From Curtobacterium sp. 'Ferrero' (GTDB lineage: Bacteria > Actinomycetota > Actinomycetes > Actinomycetales > Microbacteriaceae), in the NCBI RefSeq assembly GCF_002412165.1, contig NZ_NXIA01000015.1, forward strand, positions 1 through 64,000: a DNA stretch of 64,000 nt, in the 5' to 3' direction. Shown one piece after another: positions 27,696-35,809 of this stretch; within the stretch, counting starts at the first letter, position 1, and every line of letters begins with the position of its first letter. The position numbers were made by a program, and so were the translations under genes. The notes under the pieces were generated by a model. The model saw only the letters and a program-made list of their open reading frames with translations. It made no database searches and was not told the DNA's origin.

Positions 27696-28715
27696 TCAAT
27701 GTTCGCCCAGCAGCTTGGACAGGTACCGAGCGACCGCCCGGACGGCGGCCATGTTGCTGCCGTAGTCCATCCGGGTCGGGCCGAGGACGCCGAGGCGTGC
27801 GACCTCGCCGCCCGCCAGGTAGCCGCCGGCCACGATGCTCGTCGCGTCGAGCCCGTACTCGGCGTTCTCGACGCCGATGCTCGCCGCGACGGCGACGTCG
27901 TCGACCTGCATCTCGCCGAACAACCGGAGCAGGGTCACCTGTTCCTCGATCGCCTCGAGCACGGGGAAGAGGCCGCCGGAGAAGTCCTGCTCGCTCTTGG
28001 CGAGGTTCGCCGCGCCGGCCATGAGCAGGCGGTCCTGCCGGTTCGACGCCACCTGCTCGATGAGCGTCGCGACGACGACCCCGGCGAGCGGCTGCACGTC
28101 GGGTCGGAGCTGCTGGGGCACCGCGCGGAGCGCCCCGGGCACGTCCTGGAGCAGGAGCCCGACGGTCGCCCCGTTCACCACGGACCGGAGCTCGCCGAGC
28201 GCGGACTCGTCGAGGGTGAGGTCGGACTCGACGACGCGCTGCTCGACCCGGGCGGTGTCCGTGATGAGGACGACCATGAGCCGGGTGTCGCCGAGCCGCA
28301 CGAGCTCGACGTGCTGCACGCGGGCCCGGACCATCGAGGGGTACTGCACGAGCGCCACCTGGTTGGTGAGCTGGCTGAGCAGCCGCACGGTGCGCCCGAG
28401 CACGTCGTCGAGGTCCCCGGAGGCGCCGAGGAAGGTCTCGATCGCGTGGCGCTGGGCGCTCGACAGCGGTCGGGCCGCCGCGAGGTGGTCGACGAAGACC
28501 CGGTAGCCCTTGTCGGTCGGCACGCGCCCGGACGAGGTGTGCGGCGCCACGATGAGCTGCTCGTCCTCGAGCTGGGCCATGTCGTTGCGGATCGTCGCCG
28601 CGCTCACCCCGAAGGCGTGGCGGTCGACGATGGTCTTGGAACCGACGGGCTCGCGCGACGCGACGTAGTCCCGCACGATCGCCTTGAGGACTTCGAGGCT
28701 GCGTTCGCTGACCAC
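27696..28715 (-). CDS. hrcA: Heat-inducible transcription repressor HrcA
   Basis: The 339-residue repressor binds CIRCE operators and is folded by GroEL. The N-terminal winged helix has GVSAATIRNDMAQLEDEQ (about 40-57) and HTSSGRVPTDKGYRVFVDHL. The GAF-like inducer domain follows to the C-terminus (SSIVAGG region). The start is GTG, with GGAAGGGG five nt upstream; the longer frame into the DUF4870 gene is not coding. A CIRCE-like operator lies 20-47 nt upstream, so it represses itself and dnaJ. Confidence 0.96.
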   Translation of the reverse strand: MVSERSLEVLKAIVRDYVASREPVGSKTIVDRHAFGVSAATIRNDMAQLEDEQLIVAPHTSSGRVPTDKGYRVFVDHLAAARPLSSAQRHAIETFLGASGDLDDVLGRTVRLLSQLTNQVALVQYPSMVRARVQHVELVRLGDTRLMVVLITDTARVEQRVVESDLTLDESALGELRSVVNGATVGLLLQDVPGALRAVPQQLRPDVQPLAGVVVATLIEQVASNRQDRLLMAGAANLAKSEQDFSGGLFPVLEAIEEQVTLLRLFGEMQVDDVAVAASIGVENAEYGLDATSIVAGGYLAGGEVARLGVLGPTRMDYGSNMAAVRAVARYLSKLLGEH

Positions 28716-28735
28716 CTGGTCCCCTTCCGTTCGCG

Positions 28736-28762
28736 TTGGCACTCTCATGTCTCGACTGCTGA
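28736..28762. promoter_or_regulatory. CIRCE operator upstream of hrcA
   Basis: TTGGCACTC, nine bases, then GACTGCTGA matches the consensus TTAGCACTC-N9-GAGTGCTAA at 8 of 9 bases on the left and 7 of 9 on the right. A minus-strand TAGGAT box (28767-28762) abuts it, so bound HrcA would cover the transcription start of hrcA-dnaJ. Confidence 0.85.
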
Positions 28763-28811
28763 TCCTACGCCCGACCCCCGACGGACCGAGACTTCCGCGC
28801 ACGCCTGCCGA

Positions 28812-28817
28812 TACGCT
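28812..28817 (+). promoter_or_regulatory. -10 box of a leaderless promoter for the DUF4870 gene
   Basis: TACGCT ends six nt before the ATG at 28824, and no Shine-Dalgarno sequence intervenes. The -35 is weak. The divergent hrcA CIRCE is 50 bp away. Confidence 0.45.
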
Positions 28818-28823
28818 TCCCGC

Positions 28824-29213
28824 ATGAGCTACGGACAGCAGCCCGGCGGCCCCGGGTACCCGCCGCAGTACCAGCCCCCGCAGCCGATGAGCCCGGAGGA
28901 CCAGCGGCTCTGGGCGACGCTGACCCACATCGGCGGGATCTTCTTCAACTTCATCGCTCCGCTGGTCGCCTACCTCGTCCTGCGCGACCGCGGCCAGTTC
29001 GTCCGCGAGCACACCCGGGTCGCGCTCAACTTCCACATCACGATGGCGATCGCCTACTTCGTCGGGACGCTGACCTCGTGGCTCGGGATCGGGCTGCTCA
29101 TCCTCCTGGCGACGGGCGTGTTGTCCGTCGTGTTCGGGATCATGGCCGCCGTCGCTGCGAACCAGGGGCGCTTCTACAAGTACCCGCTCGCGATCGAGTT
29201 CATCAAGCAGTAG
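28824..29213 (+). CDS. DUF4870 (Tic20-like) membrane protein
   Basis: The 129-residue protein has a Pro/Gln/Tyr-rich cytosolic N-terminus (residues 1-23) then the DUF4870 core: WATLTHIGGIFFNFIAPLVAYL, a charged DRGQFVREHTRVALNFH loop and two more hydrophobic segments (about 74-110). The family is widespread and its function is unassigned. The start is set by the TACGCT box six nt upstream. It is a single-gene unit converging on hemW with a 23-bp gap. Confidence 0.9.
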   Translation: MSYGQQPGGPGYPPQYQPPQPMSPEDQRLWATLTHIGGIFFNFIAPLVAYLVLRDRGQFVREHTRVALNFHITMAIAYFVGTLTSWLGIGLLILLATGVLSVVFGIMAAVAANQGRFYKYPLAIEFIKQ

Positions 29214-29236
29214 CGGGGCGCCCGCCAGCCGACGAC

Positions 29237-30481
29237 TCAGTCGAGCAGCTCGCGGACGACCGCATCCGCGAGCAGCCGGCCCTGCCGGGTCAACTCGACC
29301 CGGCCCCGCACCGCGGCCGGACCGTCCACGAGACCACGTGCGATGAGCCCCGCGACCCGGCCACGGGCCTCCCGGCGGAGCTCCGAGGTGGCGAGTTCAC
29401 CGCGCACGCGCGCCGCGAGGAGCACGCGCTCGACGTACCGGGTGTCGTCGTCGAGGGTCTCGCGACCCGCGGCCGGCGACTCCCCCGCCAGCACCCGGTT
29501 CGCGTACGCGGCCGGGTGCTTGACGTTCCACCAGCGGGTGCCGGCGACCGCGGAGTGCGCGCCCGGACCGACACCCCACCAGTCGTGGCCCTTCCAGTAC
29601 GACAGGTTGTGCCGGCTGGCGTGCTCCGCCGTGCCGCCGTCCGGACCGGTCCGTGCCCAGTTCGACACCTCGTACCACGAGTACCCGGCGGCGCCGAGGA
29701 CGTCGTCGGCCAGCTCGTACATGTCGGCGGCGAGGTCGTCGTCGGGCGCGGGCAGGTCGCCGCGCGCGACCATGCGTCCCATCGCGGTGCCCTCCTCGAC
29801 GATGAGCGAGTACGCCGACACGTGGTCGGGCGCGCACGCGATCGCGGCGTCGAGCGAGCTGCGCCAGTCGTCGAGGGACTCACCCGGCGTCGAGTAGATG
29901 AGGTCGAGGGACACGTCGAGCCCCTGCTGCTTGGCGAGGTCCACCACGACGGGGACGCGCTCGGGGTCGTGCGTGCGGTCGAGTGTGGCCAGGACGTGCG
30001 GGACGGCGGACTGCATGCCGTAGCTCATCCGGGTGAAGCCGCCGCGCCGGAGGGTCGCGATCGCGTCGGCGTCGACCGAGTCCGGGTTCGCCTCGGTCGT
30101 GACCTCGGCCCCGGGGAGGATCCCCCACGTGTCGTCGATCGCACGGAGGATCATCACGAGGTCCTCCGCGGGCAGCATCGTCGGGGTCCCGCCGCCGAAG
30201 AACACGGTGGACACCGGGCGGCGCGGCACGCCCGAGCGGTCGAGCACCTCGGCGGCGAACCGGATCTCCTGCACCGCGTGGCCGGCGTAGTCGTCGCGGC
30301 GGACCCCGCGGAGCTCGGACGCCGTGTAGGTGTTGAAGTCGCAGTAGCCGCAGCGCACCCGGCAGAACGGCACGTGGACGTAGACGCCGAACGGGACCTC
30401 GCCCGCGCCGGGGCCCGGGACTACCAGGCCGTCCGACGGTGCGGGATCGGCGATCGGGAGAGCACTCGGCATGGACTCCAT
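29237..30481 (-). CDS. hemW: Radical SAM heme chaperone HemW
   Basis: The 414-residue radical-SAM protein is related to oxygen-independent coproporphyrinogen III oxidase. The 4Fe-4S motif CRVRCGYC gives Cys40, Cys44 and Cys47, with FFGGGTPTML (SAM binding) and the HemN_C domain at the end. It lacks the extra N-terminal residues of true HemN, so the heme-insertion chaperone role is more likely than a biosynthetic one. Two ATG codons three codons apart (30481, 30472) are possible; the outer one is used. In many bacteria it neighbours hrcA and lepA, as loosely seen here. Confidence 0.93.
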   Translation of the reverse strand: MESMPSALPIADPAPSDGLVVPGPGAGEVPFGVYVHVPFCRVRCGYCDFNTYTASELRGVRRDDYAGHAVQEIRFAAEVLDRSGVPRRPVSTVFFGGGTPTMLPAEDLVMILRAIDDTWGILPGAEVTTEANPDSVDADAIATLRRGGFTRMSYGMQSAVPHVLATLDRTHDPERVPVVVDLAKQQGLDVSLDLIYSTPGESLDDWRSSLDAAIACAPDHVSAYSLIVEEGTAMGRMVARGDLPAPDDDLAADMYELADDVLGAAGYSWYEVSNWARTGPDGGTAEHASRHNLSYWKGHDWWGVGPGAHSAVAGTRWWNVKHPAAYANRVLAGESPAAGRETLDDDTRYVERVLLAARVRGELATSELRREARGRVAGLIARGLVDGPAAVRGRVELTRQGRLLADAVVRELLD

Positions 30482-30500
30482 TGTCGGTCATGATGGAGGC

Positions 30501-31202
30501 ATGGAGCACCACACCGTCCCCACCACGGTGCTGTGGGACATCGACGGCACCCTCGTGATGAACGCCTCGTCACCGGGGAACCTGTACCACCTCGCCCTGG
30601 AGCGCGCCGTCGGTCGCGACCTCGCGCTGCGGGTCGGACACCAGCACGGTCGGACCGACGCGGGGCTCATCGCCGAGCACGTCCGCGCGCACGACTTCGA
30701 CGACGCGCTCATCCCCACCGTCTCGGCGCACCTCCGGGACCTCACCGACGAGCGCTCCCGTGCCGGCGACCACCGGCGTCCCGCCCCCGGCGCACGCGAG
30801 CTCGTCCAGCGCTTCGCGACCCTCGGGTGGCGCAACGGCCTGCTGACCGGCAACTCCGAGCACCGCGCGCGCGTGAAGCTCCGCGGCGCCGGCTTCGACC
30901 TCGAGGCGTTCGACTGGGTGCACTCGTTCTTCGGCGACGAGGAGGTCGACCGCGCGGGTGTCACCGGGCGGGCCGCGTCCGCGCTCGCGGGCGAACGGGC
31001 CGTGATCGTCGGCGACACCCCCCGGGACGGCGAGGCCGCGGACGCCGCCGGCATCCCGTTCCTCGCCGTCGCGACCGGCGTCTACGACGTCGAGGCGCTC
31101 CGGTCGACGAGTGCGGTCGCCGTGGCGCGGGACCTGGTGCAGGACGTGCAGCTCGTCGAGGAGGCGATCGCCGCACTGCCCGCGCTCCGGCCCACCCGGT
31201 GA
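30501..31202 (+). CDS. HAD-superfamily hydrolase (phosphoglycolate phosphatase-like)
   Basis: The 233-residue protein shows HAD motif I WDIDGTL (nucleophile Asp13), motif II near LLTGNSE, and motif IV GDTPRDGEAA. The helical C1 cap between 30 and 95 resembles the Gph group. The ATG at 30501 is chosen over one at 30471, which lies in the divergent hemW start. A CATGAT box six nt upstream suggests leaderless initiation. Substrate unassigned. The stop codon is the first bases of a 20-bp tandem repeat. Confidence 0.88.
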   Translation: MEHHTVPTTVLWDIDGTLVMNASSPGNLYHLALERAVGRDLALRVGHQHGRTDAGLIAEHVRAHDFDDALIPTVSAHLRDLTDERSRAGDHRRPAPGARELVQRFATLGWRNGLLTGNSEHRARVKLRGAGFDLEAFDWVHSFFGDEEVDRAGVTGRAASALAGERAVIVGDTPRDGEAADAAGIPFLAVATGVYDVEALRSTSAVAVARDLVQDVQLVEEAIAALPALRPTR

Positions 31203-31334
31203 CGACGGTGCCCGCCCGGTGACGACGGTGCCCGCCCGGTGACGACGGTGCCCGCCCGGTGACGACGGTGCCCGCCCGGTGACGACGGCGGCCGCCGGGT
31301 GACGACTGCGCCCGCCCGGTGACGACGGCGCCCG
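31201..31334. repeat. Tandem 20-bp repeat, 6.7 copies, beginning at a stop codon
   Basis: GACGACGGTGCCCGCCCGGT repeats exactly four times (31201-31280), then twice with substitutions, then 14 bases of a seventh copy. The first copy supplies the last two bases of the HAD gene TGA. The array fills most of the 180-bp gap to the convergent dctA-like gene, and no other terminator is evident. Confidence 0.9.
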
Positions 31335-31382
31335 GCCGACCGGGGTGGTCGACCGGGCGACACCGACGTCGCGACGGCGGGC

Positions 31383-32846
31383 TCAGCTCGAGACGGCCTG
31401 ACGCTCACGCTCCGCGGACGTCTGAGCCGAGCCGGGGACCGGTCCGTCCGCCGCGGGGACCGCGCTGGCCGCCGCGGGGACCGCCCCGGACGACGCCGTC
31501 GGCACCGGTGCGACGTCGTGCCCCTGCACCGACGACTCGTCGAACGGCAGCTCGCCCCGCAGCACCCGACGCGCACGCTCGGCGTCGAACTGCCGGGTCC
31601 AGCGCCCGACGAGCACCGTCGCCACGGCGTTGCCCGTGAAGTTCGTCAGCGCCCGACCCTCGGACATGAAGCGGTCCACGCCGACGATCACCCCGACGCC
31701 GTTCACCAGGTCCGGCCGGTACGCCTGCAGCCCGCCAGCGAGGGTCGCCAGGCCTGCACCGCTCACGCCCGCGGCGCCCTTCGAGGCGATCACCATGAAC
31801 ACGAGGAGCCCGATCTGCTCCCCCACGCTCATCGGCTGGCCCATGCCGTTCGCGATGAACAGCGACGCCATCGTCAGGTAGATCGCGGTGCCGTCGAGGT
31901 TGAACGAGTACCCGGTCGGCACGGTGATGCCGACGACGGGCTTCGCGACCCCCAGGTGCTCCATCTTCGCGATGAGCCGCGGCAGCGCCGACTCCGACGA
32001 CGAGGTCCCGACGATGAGCAGGTACTCCTTGCCGAGGTACCGCATGAGGCTCAGCACGTTGATCCGCGCGACCGCCCACAGCAGCGCGCCGAGCACGACC
32101 ACGATGAAGAGCACGCACGTGACGTAGAACGCGACCATGAGCAGCCCGAGGCTCGCGATCGCTCCGGCACCGGTCGCCCCGACGACCGCGGCCATGGCAC
32201 CGAACGCACCGACCGGAGCCACCCACAGCACCATGCCGAGGATCCGGAACACGACCTCCTGGAGCTTGCGGACCACCCGCATGACGGGCTCCCCCGACGG
32301 GCCCATGCGCTGCAGCACGAACCCGACGAGCAGGGCGACGAACAGCACCTGCAGCACGCTGCCCTCGGTGAACGCGGAGAACAGGCTCGTGGGGATGATG
32401 CCGAGCACGAAGTCGTGCGTGGAGGTGGCCTCGCCCGCCGCCTGGTACGTGGCGGAGCGCATGTCGAGGTGGTCGCCCGGGTGGACGACGTTGCCGACGA
32501 CGAGCCCGATCGCGAGCGCGACGGTGGACATCACGAGGAAGTACCCGAGCGCGAGCCCGCCGATCTTGCCGACCGTGGCCGCCTTGGCGATCGAGCCGAC
32601 ACCGACCACGATCGTGCAGAAGATGATGGGCGCGATCATCATGTGGATGAGCGCCACGAACCCGTCGCCGAGCGGCTTGAGGGTCTGGGCGAACGCGGGG
32701 AACGCCAGGCCGACGAGGGCGCCGAGCACGACGGCCGCGATGACCGACAGGTAGAGCCAGGTGTGCGGTGCCGGTCGTCGGCGCGCCGAGCCCGGACGCC
32801 GGGGAGTGTCGGCGAGACCGGCTCGGTCGGAACGGTCGAGAGCCAT
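31383..32846 (-). CDS. Dicarboxylate/amino acid:cation symporter (DctA type)
   Basis: The 487-residue DAACS transporter takes up C4-dicarboxylates or acidic amino acids with Na or H. Eight membrane helices and two re-entrant loops are marked by GTSSSESALPRLIAKM (HP1), VPTGYSFNLDGTAIYLTMASLFIAN, ASKGAAGVSGAGLATL (HP2) and the substrate-site VIVGVDRFMSEGRALTNFTGN. The C-terminal tail is Ala/Pro-rich. The start is the ATG five nt after GGAGG. It is divergent from a CitA/DcuS-like kinase that probably regulates it, which favours dicarboxylate over glutamate as substrate. Confidence 0.93.
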   Translation of the reverse strand: MALDRSDRAGLADTPRRPGSARRRPAPHTWLYLSVIAAVVLGALVGLAFPAFAQTLKPLGDGFVALIHMMIAPIIFCTIVVGVGSIAKAATVGKIGGLALGYFLVMSTVALAIGLVVGNVVHPGDHLDMRSATYQAAGEATSTHDFVLGIIPTSLFSAFTEGSVLQVLFVALLVGFVLQRMGPSGEPVMRVVRKLQEVVFRILGMVLWVAPVGAFGAMAAVVGATGAGAIASLGLLMVAFYVTCVLFIVVVLGALLWAVARINVLSLMRYLGKEYLLIVGTSSSESALPRLIAKMEHLGVAKPVVGITVPTGYSFNLDGTAIYLTMASLFIANGMGQPMSVGEQIGLLVFMVIASKGAAGVSGAGLATLAGGLQAYRPDLVNGVGVIVGVDRFMSEGRALTNFTGNAVATVLVGRWTRQFDAERARRVLRGELPFDESSVQGHDVAPVPTASSGAVPAAASAVPAADGPVPGSAQTSAERERQAVSS

Positions 32847-32956
32847 CGGTGCCTCCTTCGGGGACGTCGTCGTCCGGTCGTCAGCATCCCGTCCGTGCCG
32901 CGGAGCGCGCGACTTGTGGTCGAATTGGTCGCACGACACCGACGTCCGGAGGAACC

Positions 32957-34390
32957 ATGCAGGCGAGCCGCAGCAGCACGGCAGCGCGGGTGTTCCTCGT
33001 CGTCACCGCCGGCGTCGTCCTCGTGACGGCGCTGCTCGCCGTCCTGCTCGTCCTCGACGCGCGCCGCGCGGCGGAGTCCGGCGCGACCGACGTGACCCGG
33101 GCCGTCGCCACGGGGTTGGCGGCCGACCCACGGACCGTCGCGGCCCTGCAGGAGGACCGCAGCCGTGCCTCCCGGCTGCTGCAACCCGTCGCGACGCGGG
33201 CCGAACGGACCAGCGGCGCCGCGTTCGTGACGATCATGACGCCGGACGGCGTGCGGGTGACGCACCCCGACCCGGCCGAGGTGGGGCGTCACTACATCGG
33301 GACCGTCCCCGACACGCCACGCGTCCTGACGGAGCGCACCACCGGCACGCTCGGTCCGTCGGTGCGGACCATCGTGCCCGTCCGCGACGGCGACCGTCTC
33401 GTCGGCTGGGTCGCGACGGGCATCACCGTCGACCGGATCGGCGCGCAGGTCGGCGAGCGACTGCCGTTCGCGATCGCCGTGGCGCTCGCGGTGTTCCTGC
33501 TCGGCGTGGCGTCGGCGTTCCTGGCGCGCCGCACGACCCGCCGCGTGCTCGGCGACCTCCCGCCGGGCGCGGTGCGCGACGCGGTGGCGTCGGTCGAGTC
33601 GGTCCGCACCCTCGGCGAAGCCCTCCGGTCCCAGCAGCACGAGCACGCGAACCGCGTCCACACGGCGGTGACCCTCATCGAGCTCGACCGGAGTGACGAG
33701 GCGGTCACGCTCCTCACCGAGGGTGCCCGGGACGCCCAGCACCTCGTCGACCACGTGCGTGGCGGTGACCCGACGGTGGCGGCGCTGCTGCTCGGCAAGG
33801 CCTCGCAGGCGGGCGAACGCCACATCGGGTGGCAGGCCGAGATCGAACCGGACGTCCCGACGCCCGACGTCCGGCCCGTGGACCTCGTCGCCGTGGTCGG
33901 CAACCTCGTCGACAACGCGCTGGACGCCGCGGCGGACGGGTCCGCTCCGCGCTGGGTCCGGGTCGCGGTGCGCGGGCAGGGTGCGGACCGGTCGGGAGGC
34001 GCGGGCCGGGTCCTCGAGATCGGTCGCGATGCGGGTTCGGACCGGTCGGGAGGCGCGGGTGCGGACCGGTCGGGAGGCGCGGGTCGGGTCCTCGAGATCG
34101 AGGTCGCCGACAGCGGGGCCGGCATCGCCCCGGCGCACCGATCGCGCGTGTTCGAGCGCGGGTGGAGCACCAAGTCGGCCGCTGACGGCGGCGCCGTCGG
34201 GACCCCGCAGCACGCGGTGCCGACCGCCAGGCCGACGACCGCGGCCCCGGCGGTGACGGCGGCACCGTCGAGCCGGGGCATCGGGCTCGCGCTCGTGCGG
34301 TCCGTGGTCGACCAGGCCGGCGGCACCGTGACCGTGCACCACGACCCGACGCGGTTCGTGGTGCGGCTCCCCGCCGGGGACACCCCGTGA
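32957..34390 (+). CDS. CitA/DcuS-family sensor histidine kinase lacking a PAS domain
   Basis: The 477-residue kinase has TM1 (11-33), an extracytoplasmic Cache-type sensor (about 35-165), TM2 (170-190), and then directly the SPOB-like dimerisation helix LRSQQHEHANRVHTAV with the likely phospho-His228. The cytosolic PAS domain that relatives carry between TM2 and this helix is absent. HATPase motifs are GNLVDNALDAA, VADSGAGI and GIGLAL. A 78-bp in-frame duplication inserts Ser/Gly/Ala-rich repeats at about residues 342-381, just before VADSGAGI. The ATG has GGAGGA upstream. It likely senses an external dicarboxylate for the divergent transporter. Confidence 0.9.
   Translation: MQASRSSTAARVFLVVTAGVVLVTALLAVLLVLDARRAAESGATDVTRAVATGLAADPRTVAALQEDRSRASRLLQPVATRAERTSGAAFVTIMTPDGVRVTHPDPAEVGRHYIGTVPDTPRVLTERTTGTLGPSVRTIVPVRDGDRLVGWVATGITVDRIGAQVGERLPFAIAVALAVFLLGVASAFLARRTTRRVLGDLPPGAVRDAVASVESVRTLGEALRSQQHEHANRVHTAVTLIELDRSDEAVTLLTEGARDAQHLVDHVRGGDPTVAALLLGKASQAGERHIGWQAEIEPDVPTPDVRPVDLVAVVGNLVDNALDAAADGSAPRWVRVAVRGQGADRSGGAGRVLEIGRDAGSDRSGGAGADRSGGAGRVLEIEVADSGAGIAPAHRSRVFERGWSTKSAADGGAVGTPQHAVPTARPTTAAPAVTAAPSSRGIGLALVRSVVDQAGGTVTVHHDPTRFVVRLPAGDTP
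33981..34100. repeat. In-frame 42-bp direct repeats inside the kinase ATPase domain
   Basis: Copies at 33981-34022 and 34059-34100 are 41/42 identical, and a 25-bp partial copy lies between at 34035-34059. Each contains GGTCGGGAGGCGCGGG, which resembles the intergenic GGAGGC family. The period of 78 bp keeps the frame and duplicates ADRSGGAGRVLEI. Confidence 0.9.
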
Positions 34391-35070
34391 TCGGGGTCAT
34401 GCTCGTCGAGGACGACCCACTGACCCTCGAGCTGCACCGCACCCTCGTCGAACGGGTCGAGGGCTTCCGGGTGACCGCCGAGTGCACCTCGGCGCGCGAG
34501 GCCGTCACCGCGCTCCGCGACCCGGCCGTCATGGCCCGGGTCGACCTCGCCCTCGTCGACGTCACGCTGCCCGACGGATCGGGGCTCGACCTGGTCCGCG
34601 GGCTCCGAGCGACCGGAGCACGGGTCGACGTGTTCGCCGTGACCGCCGTCCACGACGCCGACACGGTCCGTCGGATGGCCGCACTCGGCGTCGCGCACTA
34701 CCTCGTGAAGCCGTTCACCGCCGGTGACCTGCGCGCCCGCCTCGAGCAGTACCGTGCCTACCACCGGCAGGCGACGGACACCGGGAGCCTGCCGACCCAG
34801 CACGAGATCGACGCGCTGTTCGGGGCGCTCCGACCGGTCAGCCGGACCTCGACGCCCAAGGGGCTGTCGCAGGAGACCCTCGACCTGGTGGCCCGCACCC
34901 TCCGGGCGGCCGACGGGCTGTCGGCCGCGGAGACGGGGACGCGGCTCGGGCTGTCCCGCGTGGTCGCCCGCCGGTACCTCGAGCACCTCGTCGGCGTGGG
35001 CGCGGCCGAGCGGGCGGCGCGGTACGGCACGCCCGGGCGGCCCGTGTCGGAGTACCGCTGGCGGAGCTGA
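34387..35070 (+). CDS. CitB/DcuR-family response regulator
   Basis: The 227-residue regulator has a receiver domain with Glu8-Asp9-Asp10, phospho-acceptor Asp58 in LALVDVTLPDGSGL and Lys near 107 (LVKPF). The C-terminal helix-turn-helix (LSAAETGTRLGLSRVVARRYLEHL, split by its turn near 195) is of the CitB type. GTG at 34387 overlaps the kinase stop by 4 nt (GTGA). Together they form the two-component system divergent from the dicarboxylate carrier. Confidence 0.94.
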   Translation: MIGVMLVEDDPLTLELHRTLVERVEGFRVTAECTSAREAVTALRDPAVMARVDLALVDVTLPDGSGLDLVRGLRATGARVDVFAVTAVHDADTVRRMAALGVAHYLVKPFTAGDLRARLEQYRAYHRQATDTGSLPTQHEIDALFGALRPVSRTSTPKGLSQETLDLVARTLRAADGLSAAETGTRLGLSRVVARRYLEHLVGVGAAERAARYGTPGRPVSEYRWRS

Positions 35071-35078
35071 GGAGCCTC

Positions 35079-35116
35079 GGCTCGTCGCCCGTCGGTCGGC
35101 TCGTCGCCCGTCGGTC
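35079..35116. repeat. 19-bp direct duplication between convergent genes
   Basis: GGCTCGTCGCCCGTCGGTC occurs twice without a spacer in the 49-bp gap between the response regulator and the DUF1990 gene. No hairpin is apparent. Confidence 0.85.
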
Positions 35117-35119
35117 GGG

Positions 35120-35767
35120 TCAGTCGCCGCGGAGCGCCGCCAGGTACTTCTCGGCCATCACCTTCTGCTGCCGGCGGAGCAGCGGCTCGACGAAGCGCCA
35201 CCGGCGGCTCGACGGCTGCGAGAACTGACGGAGCTGCAGCCACACCGAACCGTCCGTCGTGCGTTCCACGACGAAGGACTCCTCGCCGGAGAGCGGGTGC
35301 CCCTCGAGCGTGCCGTACGCGAAGCCCTTGCGGTCCGGTTCGTCGATGATCGACACCACCCGCACGGGCGCGTGCACGGTCTGCCCGAAGGCGTGCATCG
35401 TGAGGGTCGCGGTGGTGCCCGCGGTCAGCAGGGGCGTTCCGTCGGCCGCGAACTTCTCGACCTTGGGCGTCCCGATCGACGCCGGCGCGATCGGCACACC
35501 GTGCTCGTCGAAGGTCACCGGGTTGTACCGGACCTCGTCGTCGTCGGGCTGGTCGTCCACCTGCACCCGGATGCCGCTGCGCTCCTGGATCTGCCACGTC
35601 AGCGCCTGGGTCACGGCGGTCTCGAAGCGGGCGTCGCCGTGGCCGATGCGCGCACGGGACTCCGACGGGGTGAACCCCTCCGGCGGGTACGTCATGAGGT
35701 CCGGTGCCTGGGTCGCGCCCACGGCTCCGTACGTCAGGGCGGTCCGGTAGTAGCCGCGGGAACTCAT
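35120..35767 (-). CDS. DUF1990-family protein
   Basis: The 215-residue soluble protein matches DUF1990 (YndJ/UPF0548-like): GYYRTALTYGAVGATQ at the start, IGHGDARFETAVTQALTWQ near 41-59, and YGTLEGHPLSGEESFVVER near 148-166. No catalytic motif, signal peptide or membrane segment is visible, and the function is unknown. It lies 42 bp downstream of lepA and is probably co-transcribed with it. Confidence 0.85.
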   Translation of the reverse strand: MSSRGYYRTALTYGAVGATQAPDLMTYPPEGFTPSESRARIGHGDARFETAVTQALTWQIQERSGIRVQVDDQPDDDEVRYNPVTFDEHGVPIAPASIGTPKVEKFAADGTPLLTAGTTATLTMHAFGQTVHAPVRVVSIIDEPDRKGFAYGTLEGHPLSGEESFVVERTTDGSVWLQLRQFSQPSSRRWRFVEPLLRRQQKVMAEKYLAALRGD

Positions 35768-35809
35768 GCGCTCCAGCCTACTTGCGGGCGCGATCCTCGG
35801 CGGACCGGC

